Source: DATAOG01 sp963753685 (GTDB taxonomy: Bacteria; Pseudomonadota; Alphaproteobacteria; Geminicoccales; Geminicoccaceae). From it: 64,000 bases of DNA. This document shows, one piece after another, positions 54,353 to 63,511 of this stretch. The notes under the pieces are model-generated. The model was not told the DNA's origin, searched no databases, and saw only the letters and a program-made list of their open reading frames with translations. The number at the start of each line of letters is the position of its first letter. Position 1 is the stretch's first letter. The stretch covers positions 1 to 64,000 of the forward strand of contig CAVWDE010000011.1 in NCBI GenBank assembly GCA_963753685.1, in the 5' to 3' direction. The translations under genes and the position numbers were made by a program.

Positions 54353-55432
54353 TCAGCGGCCGGCGCTCAAGGCCGGCTCGGCCGGCGCAGCGCCCTGCGG
54401 CGTGCACAGATAGACCTCGACCTCACCCTTGCCCTTGAGGCTCATCTGGCCGAGGCAACGGCCTGGCCAGCGGCCTTCGATCCGGCGCCAGGCGCTGCCG
54501 CTCAGATAGACCGACCCTCCCGAGGAGAGGCCGGACAGCCGGGCCGCGGTGTTCACGGTATCGCCCCACAGATCGAAGCTGAACTTGCGGCGGCCGATCA
54601 CGCCCGCGACCACCGAGCCGGTGTGGATGCCGAGCCGGATCTGCCAGCGCGCCGGGTTGCGCAAGGCCGCCTCGACCATCTCGAACGCGAAGCGAACCGC
54701 CGCCAGCACCGGGTCGGCGTGGGCTTCGAGGAGATTGGCGGTCGCCATGAAGCCATCGCCGGTGGTCTTGATCTGCTCGAGAGCATGACTGGCGGCGATC
54801 TGCTCCAGATCGACGGCCAGACGGTCGAGGTTGGCGACCACCTCCTCGGCCGGGTGGCGCTCGCAGTAGCTCGTGAAGCCGACCAGGTCGCCGAACACGA
54901 CCGCCACCTCCTCGAAGCGCCGCGGGGCAATGCGATCGCTGGTCTGGAGCTCCTGCACCGCCGGCGCCGGCAGGATCGCGTGCAGCAGCTCATCCGCGCG
55001 CTGACGCTGGCGCTCGATCTCGGCCAGATGCGCGGCTTCCCGGTCGTGCAGGCGCTTGCGCTCGAGCGAGGCGCCGATGCGCGCGCGCAGCAGTACCGAG
55101 TTGAACGGCTTTTGCAGATAGTCCTCGGCGCCGAGCCCGATGCAGCGGACCACGCTCTCGAGCTCCGAGATCGCCGAGATCATGATCACCGGGATGTGGC
55201 GCAGCGCGTCATCGGCCTTGAGGCGCTCGAGCACCTGGTAGCCGTTCATCTCGGGCATCATGATGTCGAGCAGGATCAGATCGAACGGCTGGCGCGCGAT
55301 CAGGTCGAGCGCCTCGCGGCCGTTGGTCGCGACCGCGACCTGCTCGTAGCCCTCCCGCTTGAGCCGGCGCGTCAGGGTGTAGCGGTTGTCCTCGTTGTCG
55401 TCGACCACCAGGATCTGCGCCGGGTCGCTCAC
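54353..55432 (-). CDS. Response regulator with adenylate-cyclase-type domain
   Basis: The 359-residue protein has a receiver (about 5-125) with Asp56 in LLDIMMPEMNG, a helical linker, and a class III cyclase domain (about 170-350). Metal aspartates are in FGDLVGF and TTGDGFMA. The base-contacting pair appears as Lys in QIKTTGDG and Asp in SFDLWGDTVNTAARL, matching adenylate cyclases, so ATP as substrate is the likely reading. The GTG overlaps the preceding receiver gene's stop (GTGA). It is the last gene of the sco1, kinase, receiver, receiver-cyclase run. Confidence 0.9.
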   Translation of the reverse strand: MSDPAQILVVDDNEDNRYTLTRRLKREGYEQVAVATNGREALDLIARQPFDLILLDIMMPEMNGYQVLERLKADDALRHIPVIMISAISELESVVRCIGLGAEDYLQKPFNSVLLRARIGASLERKRLHDREAAHLAEIERQRQRADELLHAILPAPAVQELQTSDRIAPRRFEEVAVVFGDLVGFTSYCERHPAEEVVANLDRLAVDLEQIAASHALEQIKTTGDGFMATANLLEAHADPVLAAVRFAFEMVEAALRNPARWQIRLGIHTGSVVAGVIGRRKFSFDLWGDTVNTAARLSGLSSGGSVYLSGSAWRRIEGRWPGRCLGQMSLKGKGEVEVYLCTPQGAAPAEPALSAGR

Positions 55433-55806
55433 GAGCCTGTCCCCGGCGGCAGGAGCGCCTCGATCTTGGCCATCAGGCCCGCAAGGTCGACGGGCTTGGT
55501 GTCGTAATCGTCGCAGCCCGCCGCCAGCGCCCGCTCGCGGTCACCGGTCATGGCGTGGGCCGACAGTGCGATGATCGGGATCGACCGGGTGTCGGGCGCG
55601 CTCTTGAGGCGCCGGGCCGCTTCCCAACCGTCGATCACCGGCAGGCTCAGGTCCATCAGGATCAGGTCCGGCTGCTCGCGCCGGGCGGCGGCGATGCCCT
55701 GCTCGCCGTCGTTGGCGATGATCACCTCGATGCCTTTGCGCTCGAGGCGGCGGCGCAGCATGTAGATGTTGTCGTCATTGTCCTCGACGTAAAGGATCTT
55801 AGTCAT
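55429..55806 (-). CDS. Single-domain response regulator (CheY/DivK-like)
   Basis: This 125-residue receiver has the acidic cluster VEDNDDN, phospho-Asp52 in LMDLSLPVIDG, Ser/Thr switch at IIALSAH, and lysine in DTKPVDL. It overlaps the kinase gene by 8 bases and the cyclase gene by 4, so all three are coupled. It closely resembles the receiver at 4915-5292 in size and position in its operon, although the sequences differ. Confidence 0.92.
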   Translation of the reverse strand: MTKILYVEDNDDNIYMLRRRLERKGIEVIIANDGEQGIAAARREQPDLILMDLSLPVIDGWEAARRLKSAPDTRSIPIIALSAHAMTGDRERALAAGCDDYDTKPVDLAGLMAKIEALLPPGTGS

Positions 55807-58800
55807 CGGCCACCCCCTGCGGCTCGGCCAGTCGTGCCGGAACAGCCCGTCCGACCAGCTCTCGCAGCGATTTCAGGAGCTCGTCCCGGCTGTACGCCTG
55901 CTTCAGGAGCACCTTTTCGACCGCGCCGTTGAGGCGGCGGTGGTCATCTTCGGTCAAATCGGCGGCGGTCACGACCACCACGGGAATCGGTGGCCCTGCC
56001 GGATCGGCCTGGAGCTGGGCCAGGAACTCGAAGCCGTCCATCTCGGGCATCAGGAGGTCGAGCAGGATCAGGTCGGGCCGGCGCTCGCGGACCCGGGCCA
56101 GCGCCGCCCGCCCATGCTCGGCCTCGCTCGTCTGCCAGCCTTCGGCGGTGAGCGCGCGCGCGAGCCAGCGCCGGGCTTCCGGATCGTCGTCGACGATCAG
56201 CACCTGCCGGCGCGTGGCATCGCGGCAATGCCGGGCGAGCAGCCCCCGCAGGCGGTCGCGCTCGATCGGCTTGCTCAGGTAGTCGGCGGCGCCGAGCGCG
56301 TAGCCGCGGTTCTGCTCGTCGAGGATGGTCAGCATCACGACCGGGATCGAGGCGAGCTCGGGGTCGGCCTTGAGCGCCTGCAGGACGCTCCAGCCGTCCA
56401 GGCCCGGCATCAGGACATCGAGCGTGATCAGCGCCGGGTGCAGCTGATGCGCGAGCCGGAGCCCCTCCTCGCCGTCGCTCGCGGTCACCACATCGAAGCC
56501 TTCGCGGGCGAGGAACCGGCGCATCAGATCGCGCACGGTCTGCTCGTCGTCGATCACCAGCACGGTCGCGGCGTCGCCGGTACCGGCCCGCGCAGCGGCG
56601 GCCGGCCGCCGCTGCGCGGGCTCGCCCGGCGGGATGGCTGCGGCCGGCTGGGCCGGTCCGGTCGGCAGCCGGACCGTGAAGGTCGTGCCGACGCCGGCGG
56701 CACTCTCGACCTCAATGTCGCCGCCCATCAGACGGGCGAGCTTGCGGCTGATCGCGAGCCCGAGCCCGGTGCCGCCGTAGCGGCGCGTGGTCGAGGCGTC
56801 GGCCTGGCTGAATTCCTGGAACAGCCTCTTGACCTGTTCGGGCGTCATGCCGATGCCGGTGTCGGCGACGCTGATCCGGACCCAGTCCGAGTCGGCCTGC
56901 ACCGTGAGGCGCACTTCGCCCTGCGAGGTGAACTTGCAGGCGTTGCTCAGGAGATTGAGGACGATCTGGCGCAGCCGCATCGCATCCGACCGGAGGCTGC
57001 CGATGGTCTCGGGGCAATCGACGACCAGCCGGTTGCCGTTCCTGGCCGCGAGCGGCTCGGCGGTCGCGGCCACGTCCTGGAGCGCGCCGGCGAGCCCGAT
57101 GTCCTCGAGGTGCAGCTCGAGCTTGCCGGCCTCGATCTTGGACAGGTCGAGGATCTCGTTGATCAGGTGCAAGAGGTGGTCGCCGGCGCGGTGGATGCGG
57201 CCAAGGGGCTCGACCAGAGCGTCCTGGCCCTCCTCCTCGGCGTCCTCGCGCAGCATCTCGGCGATGCCGATGATGGCATTGAGGGGCGTTCTGAGCTCGT
57301 GGCTCATGTTGGCCAGGAACTCGGACTTGTGCCGGCTCGCCGCCTCGAGCTCGCGCCCCTTCTGCTCGAGCTCCTCGAACAGACGGGCGTTCTGGATCGC
57401 CAGCACCGACTGGTTGGCAAGGGTCTGCACGAGATCGACCGTCTCGGCGGTGAAGGCGCCCGGGGTCTTCCGGCAGATCACCAGCGCTCCGACCAGGCTG
57501 TCCTCGCGGAGCAGCGGCACCCCGAGCAGAGCGCGATATCCAGGCTTGCGAACGAAATCGTAAAGGGCGTAGTCAGGCTCCTGATCGATGTCGGGGATCT
57601 GGACCGCGGCGCGCCGGAGCCCGGCCAGCCCGGTGACCCCTTCGCCGAGCCGGATCGGCCGTCGGGTGAGCGCCTCGATCAAGTCCGGGTCGAGTTCGTG
57701 GTTGGCCTGGAGGCGGAAGAGTTCCGCGCTCTCGTCGTAGTCGCAGAAGATGCCGGCATCGGCCTCGGCGAGGGTCACGGCATGGGCCGCGATCGCCCGC
57801 AGCACCGTCTGCAGCTCCAACGTGGAGCTGATCTCGCGGCTGACCTCGCCGAGCGCGCGCAGCTCCGCGACCGAGCGCGTCAGCTCGCGCGTGCGCGCCT
57901 GCACCTCGTCGAATAGCCGCACGTTCTCGATCGCGATCACCGCCTGATCGGCGAAGGTCGTGACCAGCTCGATCTCGGTGTCCGTGAACGGCCGGACGAT
58001 ATTCCGCCCCAGGACGATCACGCCGATCACCGTGTTCCCGCGCAGCAGCGGCACGCCGAGCGTGGTGCGATGACCTCCCATCTCCTGCGCCTCGAACCAG
58101 CTGAACTCGGGGTCCTGGAGCGTGTCGACAAGGTATACGGTCCTCCCTTCGAGGGCGGCGCGGCCGACGATTGTTCCCCGCCCGGGAGCGACCGGATTCT
58201 CAGCCAGGTAGCGCAGGAACTCCGCGTCTTTCGACGTACCCGCGGCCAGGTGATACCGGCCGTCGGATGCGAGCTTCCAGATGGTCGCCCGATCCGAACG
58301 GCAGAGCCGCGCCGCCGTGGCGCCGATCGCGTCCAGCACCGGCTGCAGCTCGGTGGTCGACCTGCTGATGACGTTGAGCACCTCGGCGGTCGCCGTCTGC
58401 CGCTCGAGCGCCTCGGTCAGCTCGGCCGTGCGTGCGTTCACTTCGTCGAAAAGCCGCGCGTTTTCGATCGCAATGACGGCCTGATCAGCGAACTGCTTCA
58501 GCAGCTCTTCCTGGGCCTTCGGCACGGGTCCGGCCTCGGCCCACCCGACAACGATGACGCCGACCGGCTCGCCCTGGCGCAGCATCGGTACGCCGAGCAT
58601 CCGCCGCCAACCCATGGCCGAGGGAAACTGCTGATCGTAGTCCGGGTCGGCCAGCGCGTCCTCCACTTGGACCATCGACCTGGTGAGCACGACGCGTCCG
58701 GAGACCTGGGACGAGTCGGGCCGCATCGGATACTTGGCCCGGAGCAGCTCCATGTGGCCCGAGCCCACGTTGTGGCTGGCGACGAAATGGAGCAGCCCGC

Positions 58801-60319
58801 CATCGAAGCGGAACACGTTGGCAAACAGGCTGCCGCAGAGAGTGACAGCATTGCGCACGATCGTCTCAAACACCGGCTGCACCGCGGTCGGCGAGGTACT
58901 GATCACGCGCAGGATCGCGGACGTCGCCGTCTGCTGCTCCAGGGCCTCGGTCAGATCGCGGGTGCGCGCCTGCACCTCGTCGAACAGGCGGGTGTTCTCG
59001 ATGGCGATCACGGCCTGGTCGGCGAAGGTGGTGACCAGCTCGATCTGCTTTTCCGTGAACGGCCGGACGATATTGCGCGCGAGGACGATCACGCCGATCA
59101 CCGCGCCGCCGCGCAGGAGCGGCACCCCGAGAATGGTCCGGAAACCTCCCTTCGCTTGCGCCGCCGACCAAGTGTACTCAGGATCGTCGAGGATGTCGGG
59201 GACGTACACGGTCCTCCCTTCGAGGGCGGCGCGGCCGGCTATTGTTCCCCGCCCGGGAGCGACGGGATTCTCAGCCAGGTAGCGCATGAACTCCGCGTCT
59301 TTCCCGGCACGGACGGCCAGGTGATACCTGCCGTCGGATTCGAGCTTCCAGATGGTCGCCCGATCCGAATGGCAGAGCCGCGCCGCGGTGGCGGCGATCG
59401 TGTCCAGCACCGGCTGCAGCTCGGTGGTCGACCGGCTGATGACGCTCAGGACCTCGGCGGTCGCGGTCTGCCGCTCCAGAGCTCCGGTCAGCTCCTGCGT
59501 CCGCTCCTCGAGCTGCCCGTACAGCCGCCCGAGCTCCTCCGAGGTTCGGTTGACATTGGCGGCGAGCGCGCCCAGCTCGTCACGGTTGCTGACCTGGACC
59601 CTTTGGTCGAAGTCGCCTGCCGCGATCTGGCGCAGTCGGGTCGCGATCTGGGTGAGCGGCCCTACGATCGACCAGGAGAAGACGTAGCCGAGCCCCAGCG
59701 CCAGCACGATGCTGGCCAGCGCCAGCCCGACGACCACCTCGCGCGAGGTGTCATAGGCCTGCTGGCTCGCCTCGATCCGCTCGAGCATGTCGGCCTCGGC
59801 GACGTTGACCAGCTGGTTGGTCAGCCGCTCGAGCCGGTCGGCGAGCGGCCGCGCCTGGGTCAGCTGCAGCTCGCGCGCCTCGGCGATCTTGCCGGCGCGG
59901 GCGCGCTCGACCGCGTCGGTGACGATCGCGATGAAGCGGTTGTAGTCCTGGCGGACACTCGCCAGCAGGTCGGCCTCGTTCTCGGCCACGTATTGCAGCC
60001 GGTCCAGATCGTAGCCGAACTGGCTGAGCTGGCGCAGCGTGCTGTCGAGGGTGCGCTCGTCGGGCGCCAGCAGCGCCGAGGCGACGCCGTAGAGCTGGCG
60101 GGTGGTGTCGTGCTGGACCTGGCGGAAGGCCGCGATCTTGCGCTGCAGCCCGATCAGCTCCTCGGTGCGCTCGTTCATGCCGCTCAGCACGCGCAGGCCG
60201 ACCGCCCCCAACAGGATGAGCATGGCGACCATCGCGAGGAACGCGACCAAAAGCTTGGTCTGGACGCGCGCGGGTATCCGCGAGACCAGACCGACGGCAA
60301 AATCGCGCAGGCGCGTCAA
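55799..60319 (-). CDS. Large hybrid histidine kinase with four GAF domains and two receivers
   Basis: The 1506-residue membrane kinase has a first membrane segment (about 26-47), an extracytoplasmic helical sensor (about 48-195), a second segment (about 196-219), HAMP (about 220-268), four GAF domains in series (about 307-985), HisKA with MSHELRTPLN near 1010, a HATPase (about 1110-1225), and two C-terminal receivers (about 1260-1500) with TLDVLMPGLDG and LLDLLMPEMDG as phospho sites. GAF1 and GAF3 are near copies. The start is TTG at 60319, overlapping the sco1 stop. The signal is unknown but GAF domains bind cyclic nucleotides or small molecules. Confidence 0.92.
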   Translation of the reverse strand: MTRLRDFAVGLVSRIPARVQTKLLVAFLAMVAMLILLGAVGLRVLSGMNERTEELIGLQRKIAAFRQVQHDTTRQLYGVASALLAPDERTLDSTLRQLSQFGYDLDRLQYVAENEADLLASVRQDYNRFIAIVTDAVERARAGKIAEARELQLTQARPLADRLERLTNQLVNVAEADMLERIEASQQAYDTSREVVVGLALASIVLALGLGYVFSWSIVGPLTQIATRLRQIAAGDFDQRVQVSNRDELGALAANVNRTSEELGRLYGQLEERTQELTGALERQTATAEVLSVISRSTTELQPVLDTIAATAARLCHSDRATIWKLESDGRYHLAVRAGKDAEFMRYLAENPVAPGRGTIAGRAALEGRTVYVPDILDDPEYTWSAAQAKGGFRTILGVPLLRGGAVIGVIVLARNIVRPFTEKQIELVTTFADQAVIAIENTRLFDEVQARTRDLTEALEQQTATSAILRVISTSPTAVQPVFETIVRNAVTLCGSLFANVFRFDGGLLHFVASHNVGSGHMELLRAKYPMRPDSSQVSGRVVLTRSMVQVEDALADPDYDQQFPSAMGWRRMLGVPMLRQGEPVGVIVVGWAEAGPVPKAQEELLKQFADQAVIAIENARLFDEVNARTAELTEALERQTATAEVLNVISRSTTELQPVLDAIGATAARLCRSDRATIWKLASDGRYHLAAGTSKDAEFLRYLAENPVAPGRGTIVGRAALEGRTVYLVDTLQDPEFSWFEAQEMGGHRTTLGVPLLRGNTVIGVIVLGRNIVRPFTDTEIELVTTFADQAVIAIENVRLFDEVQARTRELTRSVAELRALGEVSREISSTLELQTVLRAIAAHAVTLAEADAGIFCDYDESAELFRLQANHELDPDLIEALTRRPIRLGEGVTGLAGLRRAAVQIPDIDQEPDYALYDFVRKPGYRALLGVPLLREDSLVGALVICRKTPGAFTAETVDLVQTLANQSVLAIQNARLFEELEQKGRELEAASRHKSEFLANMSHELRTPLNAIIGIAEMLREDAEEEGQDALVEPLGRIHRAGDHLLHLINEILDLSKIEAGKLELHLEDIGLAGALQDVAATAEPLAARNGNRLVVDCPETIGSLRSDAMRLRQIVLNLLSNACKFTSQGEVRLTVQADSDWVRISVADTGIGMTPEQVKRLFQEFSQADASTTRRYGGTGLGLAISRKLARLMGGDIEVESAAGVGTTFTVRLPTGPAQPAAAIPPGEPAQRRPAAAARAGTGDAATVLVIDDEQTVRDLMRRFLAREGFDVVTASDGEEGLRLAHQLHPALITLDVLMPGLDGWSVLQALKADPELASIPVVMLTILDEQNRGYALGAADYLSKPIERDRLRGLLARHCRDATRRQVLIVDDDPEARRWLARALTAEGWQTSEAEHGRAALARVRERRPDLILLDLLMPEMDGFEFLAQLQADPAGPPIPVVVVTAADLTEDDHRRLNGAVEKVLLKQAYSRDELLKSLRELVGRAVPARLAEPQGVADD

Positions 60320-60903
60320 GGCTCGTTCACGAGGCTGAGGAGGTCGCGCCGGAACTCCTCCTCATCGAACCGGTAGCCGATATACTGCACGCGCATCTTG
60401 CCCTGCCGGTCGACGAGCGTGGTCAGCTCGGTATGGTCGAAGCTGCCGTCCGCCTGCCTGGTCACCGCCACCCCGTAGCGATGCGCGACCTCGAGCACCG
60501 CCGCCGGCGGGCCGGTGAGGAAGCTCCAGCCCGCGGGGTTGGCGTGAAAGGCCTGCGCATAGTCCTTCAGCACCGCTGGCGTGTCGCGCTCCGGATCGAA
60601 GCTGATCGAGACGAAGGCGACCTTGGTGCCGAAATCCTTGCCCAGCGCGTCCTGCACGCGCGCCATCTTGTCGGTGAGCAGCGGGCAGATGTCGGGGCAC
60701 GAGGTGTAGATGAAGGTCACCGCGACCACCTTGCCGCGCAGCGACTGAAGCGTCACCTCCTTGCCGTCCTGCGAGGTCAGGGCGAAGTCGGGCGCAGGCC
60801 CGATCGTCGGCAGCCGCTCCTGCTCCGCATGCGTGGCCTCATGCGCTTGCGCCAGCGTCGCGCCGACCAGCATGCCCAGAAAGAAAACCAGCGCCGTCCG
60901 CAT
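60316..60903 (-). CDS. SCO1/SenC/PrrC family copper protein
   Basis: The 195-residue protein has a signal or anchor segment (about 3-20, ending TLAQAHE) and a thioredoxin fold. The copper/thiol motif is TSCPDICP (CxxxC) near 74-78, with the distal histidine in SFDHTELT near 164, and DPERDTP in between. Sco proteins deliver copper to the CuA site of cytochrome oxidase or act as redox sensors. Here the gene ends inside the start of the giant kinase (TTGA), so the two are coupled, suggesting a redox or copper link. No oxidase gene is in the window. Confidence 0.92.
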   Translation of the reverse strand: MRTALVFFLGMLVGATLAQAHEATHAEQERLPTIGPAPDFALTSQDGKEVTLQSLRGKVVAVTFIYTSCPDICPLLTDKMARVQDALGKDFGTKVAFVSISFDPERDTPAVLKDYAQAFHANPAGWSFLTGPPAAVLEVAHRYGVAVTRQADGSFDHTELTTLVDRQGKMRVQYIGYRFDEEEFRRDLLSLVNEP

Positions 60904-60905
60904 GT

Positions 60906-60968
60906 TCACGCCTTCAGCTTGCGCTTGAGCTTGTCGGAAAATCGGCAGTCGGTCCATTCGGCGAGGCT
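60906..60968 (-). pseudogene. C-terminal relic of an NMT1-like binding protein
   Basis: Just upstream of sco1 the minus strand encodes LAEWTDCRFSDKLKRKLKA and a stop. It matches the last residues of the receptor at 62211 (LAEGTDWRFLKELKRELKA) at 13 of 19 positions, in the same register with the stop. The rest of the gene is gone. It is too short to be functional. Confidence 0.6.
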
Positions 60969-61033
60969 CGGCTTTGGGTCCGCCGTACGCGTTCCCGAGC
61001 TGCGCAGGCGGATCGGATCCTCCCGGTCGGCAG

Positions 61034-62089
61034 CTATTGCGCCTGGGCGAAGCGCATGCGCCCATCTGCCAAAGCGCGCAGCAGCTGGTGCGCAATGGCG
61101 ACACGATAGTCGACCACGTCCTCCAGATCCATGGCGTAGGTCTGCGGCTGCCCGGCTTCGGCCTTCATCGTCACCTTGGGGCCGAGCTCGAGGGTCGTTC
61201 CGAGCCCGGCATAGAGGTAGCGATCGCCGAAGGTCTGCTTGAGGATCGCGAACGCCTGCTCGCCCGTGCAGTGCACCGGCGCGATCCATTCGACCTGCCA
61301 CTGGTCATGCAGTGCGGTCGCGATCCGGCTGATCTCGTCGGGTTTCGCAGGCAGCAGATGGGTGCCGCCGAAGACCAGATGGATCGGCTTGTCGATTAGC
61401 GCCTTGGCGGCCTCGACGACCTTCTCGATGGTCGGGTGACTGCAGCCGACCACCAGCACGATGCCGTCTGGGGTATCGATCGCCAGCGAGATTTCCATGA
61501 CATCGAGGTCGACGCCCCAGGAGCCCTTCAACAGGATCAGATGAAAGCCAGGCGCCACCTCGGTCGTCTCGGTGATCCAGGTGAAGTTGGCCTGCGGCCA
61601 CGGGCTGCCGAAACGCAGGGTCTCGGGCGGCTTGCCGTCGAAATAGCGCATCTCCGGCGGCAAAGATTCGTCGCGCTTGTAGAAGGTCCCGGGCAATGCG
61701 GCCCCGAACACCCCAAAATTCTCCTTGGGCACGTAGATCTTCACGCTCGGATTGACGGTCATCAGGTAGTTCAGGCCGCTGGTATGGTCGCCATGGCGAT
61801 GGGACACGACCGCGAAATCGAGCTTGGTGAGGTCGATGCCCTTGGCTTTGACGTTGTGGGCAAAGATCTCGGCGTTATTGCCGGTGTCGAACAGGATGCG
61901 CTTACCGCCATACTCGATGTAAGCGGCAAATCCCCAGTCCTTGATCATCGTCGAGGTCTTGCCGAAGGCATCGTAGAGGACGGTGATCTGGGCTTTGTCG
62001 GACTGGGCGAGCGCCGGCGACGCCGCCATTCCGGCAAGAAGAAATAACACTGGTGTTGTCAGGAACTTAGAGGCGTATTTGATGTTCAT
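61034..62089 (-). CDS. Exported MBL-fold metallo-hydrolase
   Basis: The 351-residue protein has a signal peptide (cleavage after ALA) and an MBL core with FDTGNNAEIFAHNV, the metal motif SHRHGDHTSGL (HxHxDH) near 98-104 and further ligands in VGCSHPT and HLVFGGTHLL. Length and the pattern ITVLYDAFGKTSTM at the N-terminus place it with the RFA-P synthase-like MBL group. The substrate is unknown. It faces the same way as the binding proteins upstream, 121 bases away. Confidence 0.9.
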   Translation of the reverse strand: MNIKYASKFLTTPVLFLLAGMAASPALAQSDKAQITVLYDAFGKTSTMIKDWGFAAYIEYGGKRILFDTGNNAEIFAHNVKAKGIDLTKLDFAVVSHRHGDHTSGLNYLMTVNPSVKIYVPKENFGVFGAALPGTFYKRDESLPPEMRYFDGKPPETLRFGSPWPQANFTWITETTEVAPGFHLILLKGSWGVDLDVMEISLAIDTPDGIVLVVGCSHPTIEKVVEAAKALIDKPIHLVFGGTHLLPAKPDEISRIATALHDQWQVEWIAPVHCTGEQAFAILKQTFGDRYLYAGLGTTLELGPKVTMKAEAGQPQTYAMDLEDVVDYRVAIAHQLLRALADGRMRFAQAQ

Positions 62090-62210
62090 GATCGTCTCCA
62101 ATGGTGTGGCGTTTCGCTTCGATCGGCATCCGCACCGACTGCGTCGGTACGCGCGCACCTTACGGGCCGGCCGTGGCTTCGAGCGCCGGGACCAGCGCCG
62201 GTGACATGGC

Positions 62211-63212
62211 TTACGCCTTCAGTTCGCGCTTGAGCTCTTTGAGGAAGCGCCAGTCGGTGCCCTCGGCTAGAATCTCGTTGGGGCTCGAGTGGATCATCCC
62301 GGCCTCGTGCAGACGCAGCGCGTAAAAGCGCATGGTGTCCTCGGGGTCGTAATACCTCCACTCCCGGTACTTGATCTCAGTGAGCGTCTGGAGCGCGTAT
62401 TCGTAGCGCGACCCGGCCTCGACCAGACGTTGCGCCGCGCTCTCCGGCTGGTCGGCGCAATAGTCGGCGGACTTGAGAATGGCGCGCAGGTAACGCTTGG
62501 TCGCGATCGGATGGTCGCGCACGAACTGCCGGCTGCTGAACAGCACGCAGCACAGGTACTGCGACCAAGGCTTGTCCTGGATCGTGCTGATGATCACGCG
62601 ACCGATCTTGCGGTCCCTCAGCTCCTGAGGCTCGGGCGGAAAGGCGAGAAAGGCGTCGGCTTGGCGTTGCGCAAAGACCTCCATGGGGTTGCCGCCGGGG
62701 CTCGTGACCCACTCGAAGTCGGTGCGCGGGTCGAGCCCGACGTGCGCGGCGATGATCGCCATATAGTAGTAGCCATCCGAGTTCAGGTCCTGGATGGCGA
62801 CCCGCTTGCCCCTGAGTTCGCTGATCGTGCGGACGGGCTCGTGCGCGAACAGCTCGTAGCAGCCGGAATGAACCCCGGACAAGCCGGTGATGGGCAAGCC
62901 GTTGTCCATGTGCGAGACCAGCGTGCCCGCGAAGGTGTTGGCGAAATGGCAGTCCCCGCGCGCGACCAGCTCGGGGATGGTGAAGGACTCGGGCACCGCC
63001 ACGTAGCGGATATCGGTGAACCCTTCGGCGCGCAGCAGGTCCTCGGCCACCAGCAGCGGTGCCAGGCAGTTGTTCGAGTAGTAGGCCAGCTTGATGGTGG
63101 TGGTCTCCGGCGGCCCGTCGTCGGCGCGCGATCCCCGGGCGCCGAGCATGCCGGCGGCGCCGGCGGCGGACAGGCCGGTCAGGAAGTGGCGGCGATTCTG
63201 CCTGATCTGCAT
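62211..63212 (-). CDS. NMT1/NitT-TauT-like ABC solute-binding protein, Tat-exported
   Basis: The 333-residue protein has a twin-arginine signal (QNRRHFLTGLSAAGAAGML). The mature part begins TIKLAYYSNNCLAPLLVAEDLL, as in nitrate, taurine, sulfonate and thiamine-precursor receptors, with ISELRGKRVAIQDLNSDGYYY near 140-160. Start ATG at 63212 has a GGGGGAAG site. No permease or ATPase is near. It is a paralogue of the truncated gene at the window end. Confidence 0.9.
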   Translation of the reverse strand: MQIRQNRRHFLTGLSAAGAAGMLGARGSRADDGPPETTTIKLAYYSNNCLAPLLVAEDLLRAEGFTDIRYVAVPESFTIPELVARGDCHFANTFAGTLVSHMDNGLPITGLSGVHSGCYELFAHEPVRTISELRGKRVAIQDLNSDGYYYMAIIAAHVGLDPRTDFEWVTSPGGNPMEVFAQRQADAFLAFPPEPQELRDRKIGRVIISTIQDKPWSQYLCCVLFSSRQFVRDHPIATKRYLRAILKSADYCADQPESAAQRLVEAGSRYEYALQTLTEIKYREWRYYDPEDTMRFYALRLHEAGMIHSSPNEILAEGTDWRFLKELKRELKA

Positions 63213-63511
63213 CAAAGCTTCCCCCTTCAAAAGCTGACTCCGGCGGGCAATCGGGTCGTTCTGCAAACGCTCTGGCGCACCGCCGAAGCTGCGTCACCAT
63301 GTCACCTTGTATGGCTGTCGAAGGGCACGATCGCATAGGTTGGAGCCTGAGGAAAGCGCTTTTTGCCGCGGTCGACCGAGCGTTTTCGGCGTCGGGCGCG
63401 CACCCTCGTCTCACAATCGCGGGCTCGCCGTGAGGGCAGCTCGAACCCGCACCGCCGGCCGATCTCGGTTCTGCAGCGCCGCGAACGCCCGGCGGGCCCT
63501 GGAGGAGTCGC

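Noticed and set aside
55940..60376. Two plus-strand frames of 658 and 768 codons
   Set aside because: Both are antisense to the large histidine kinase and have no recognisable domain.
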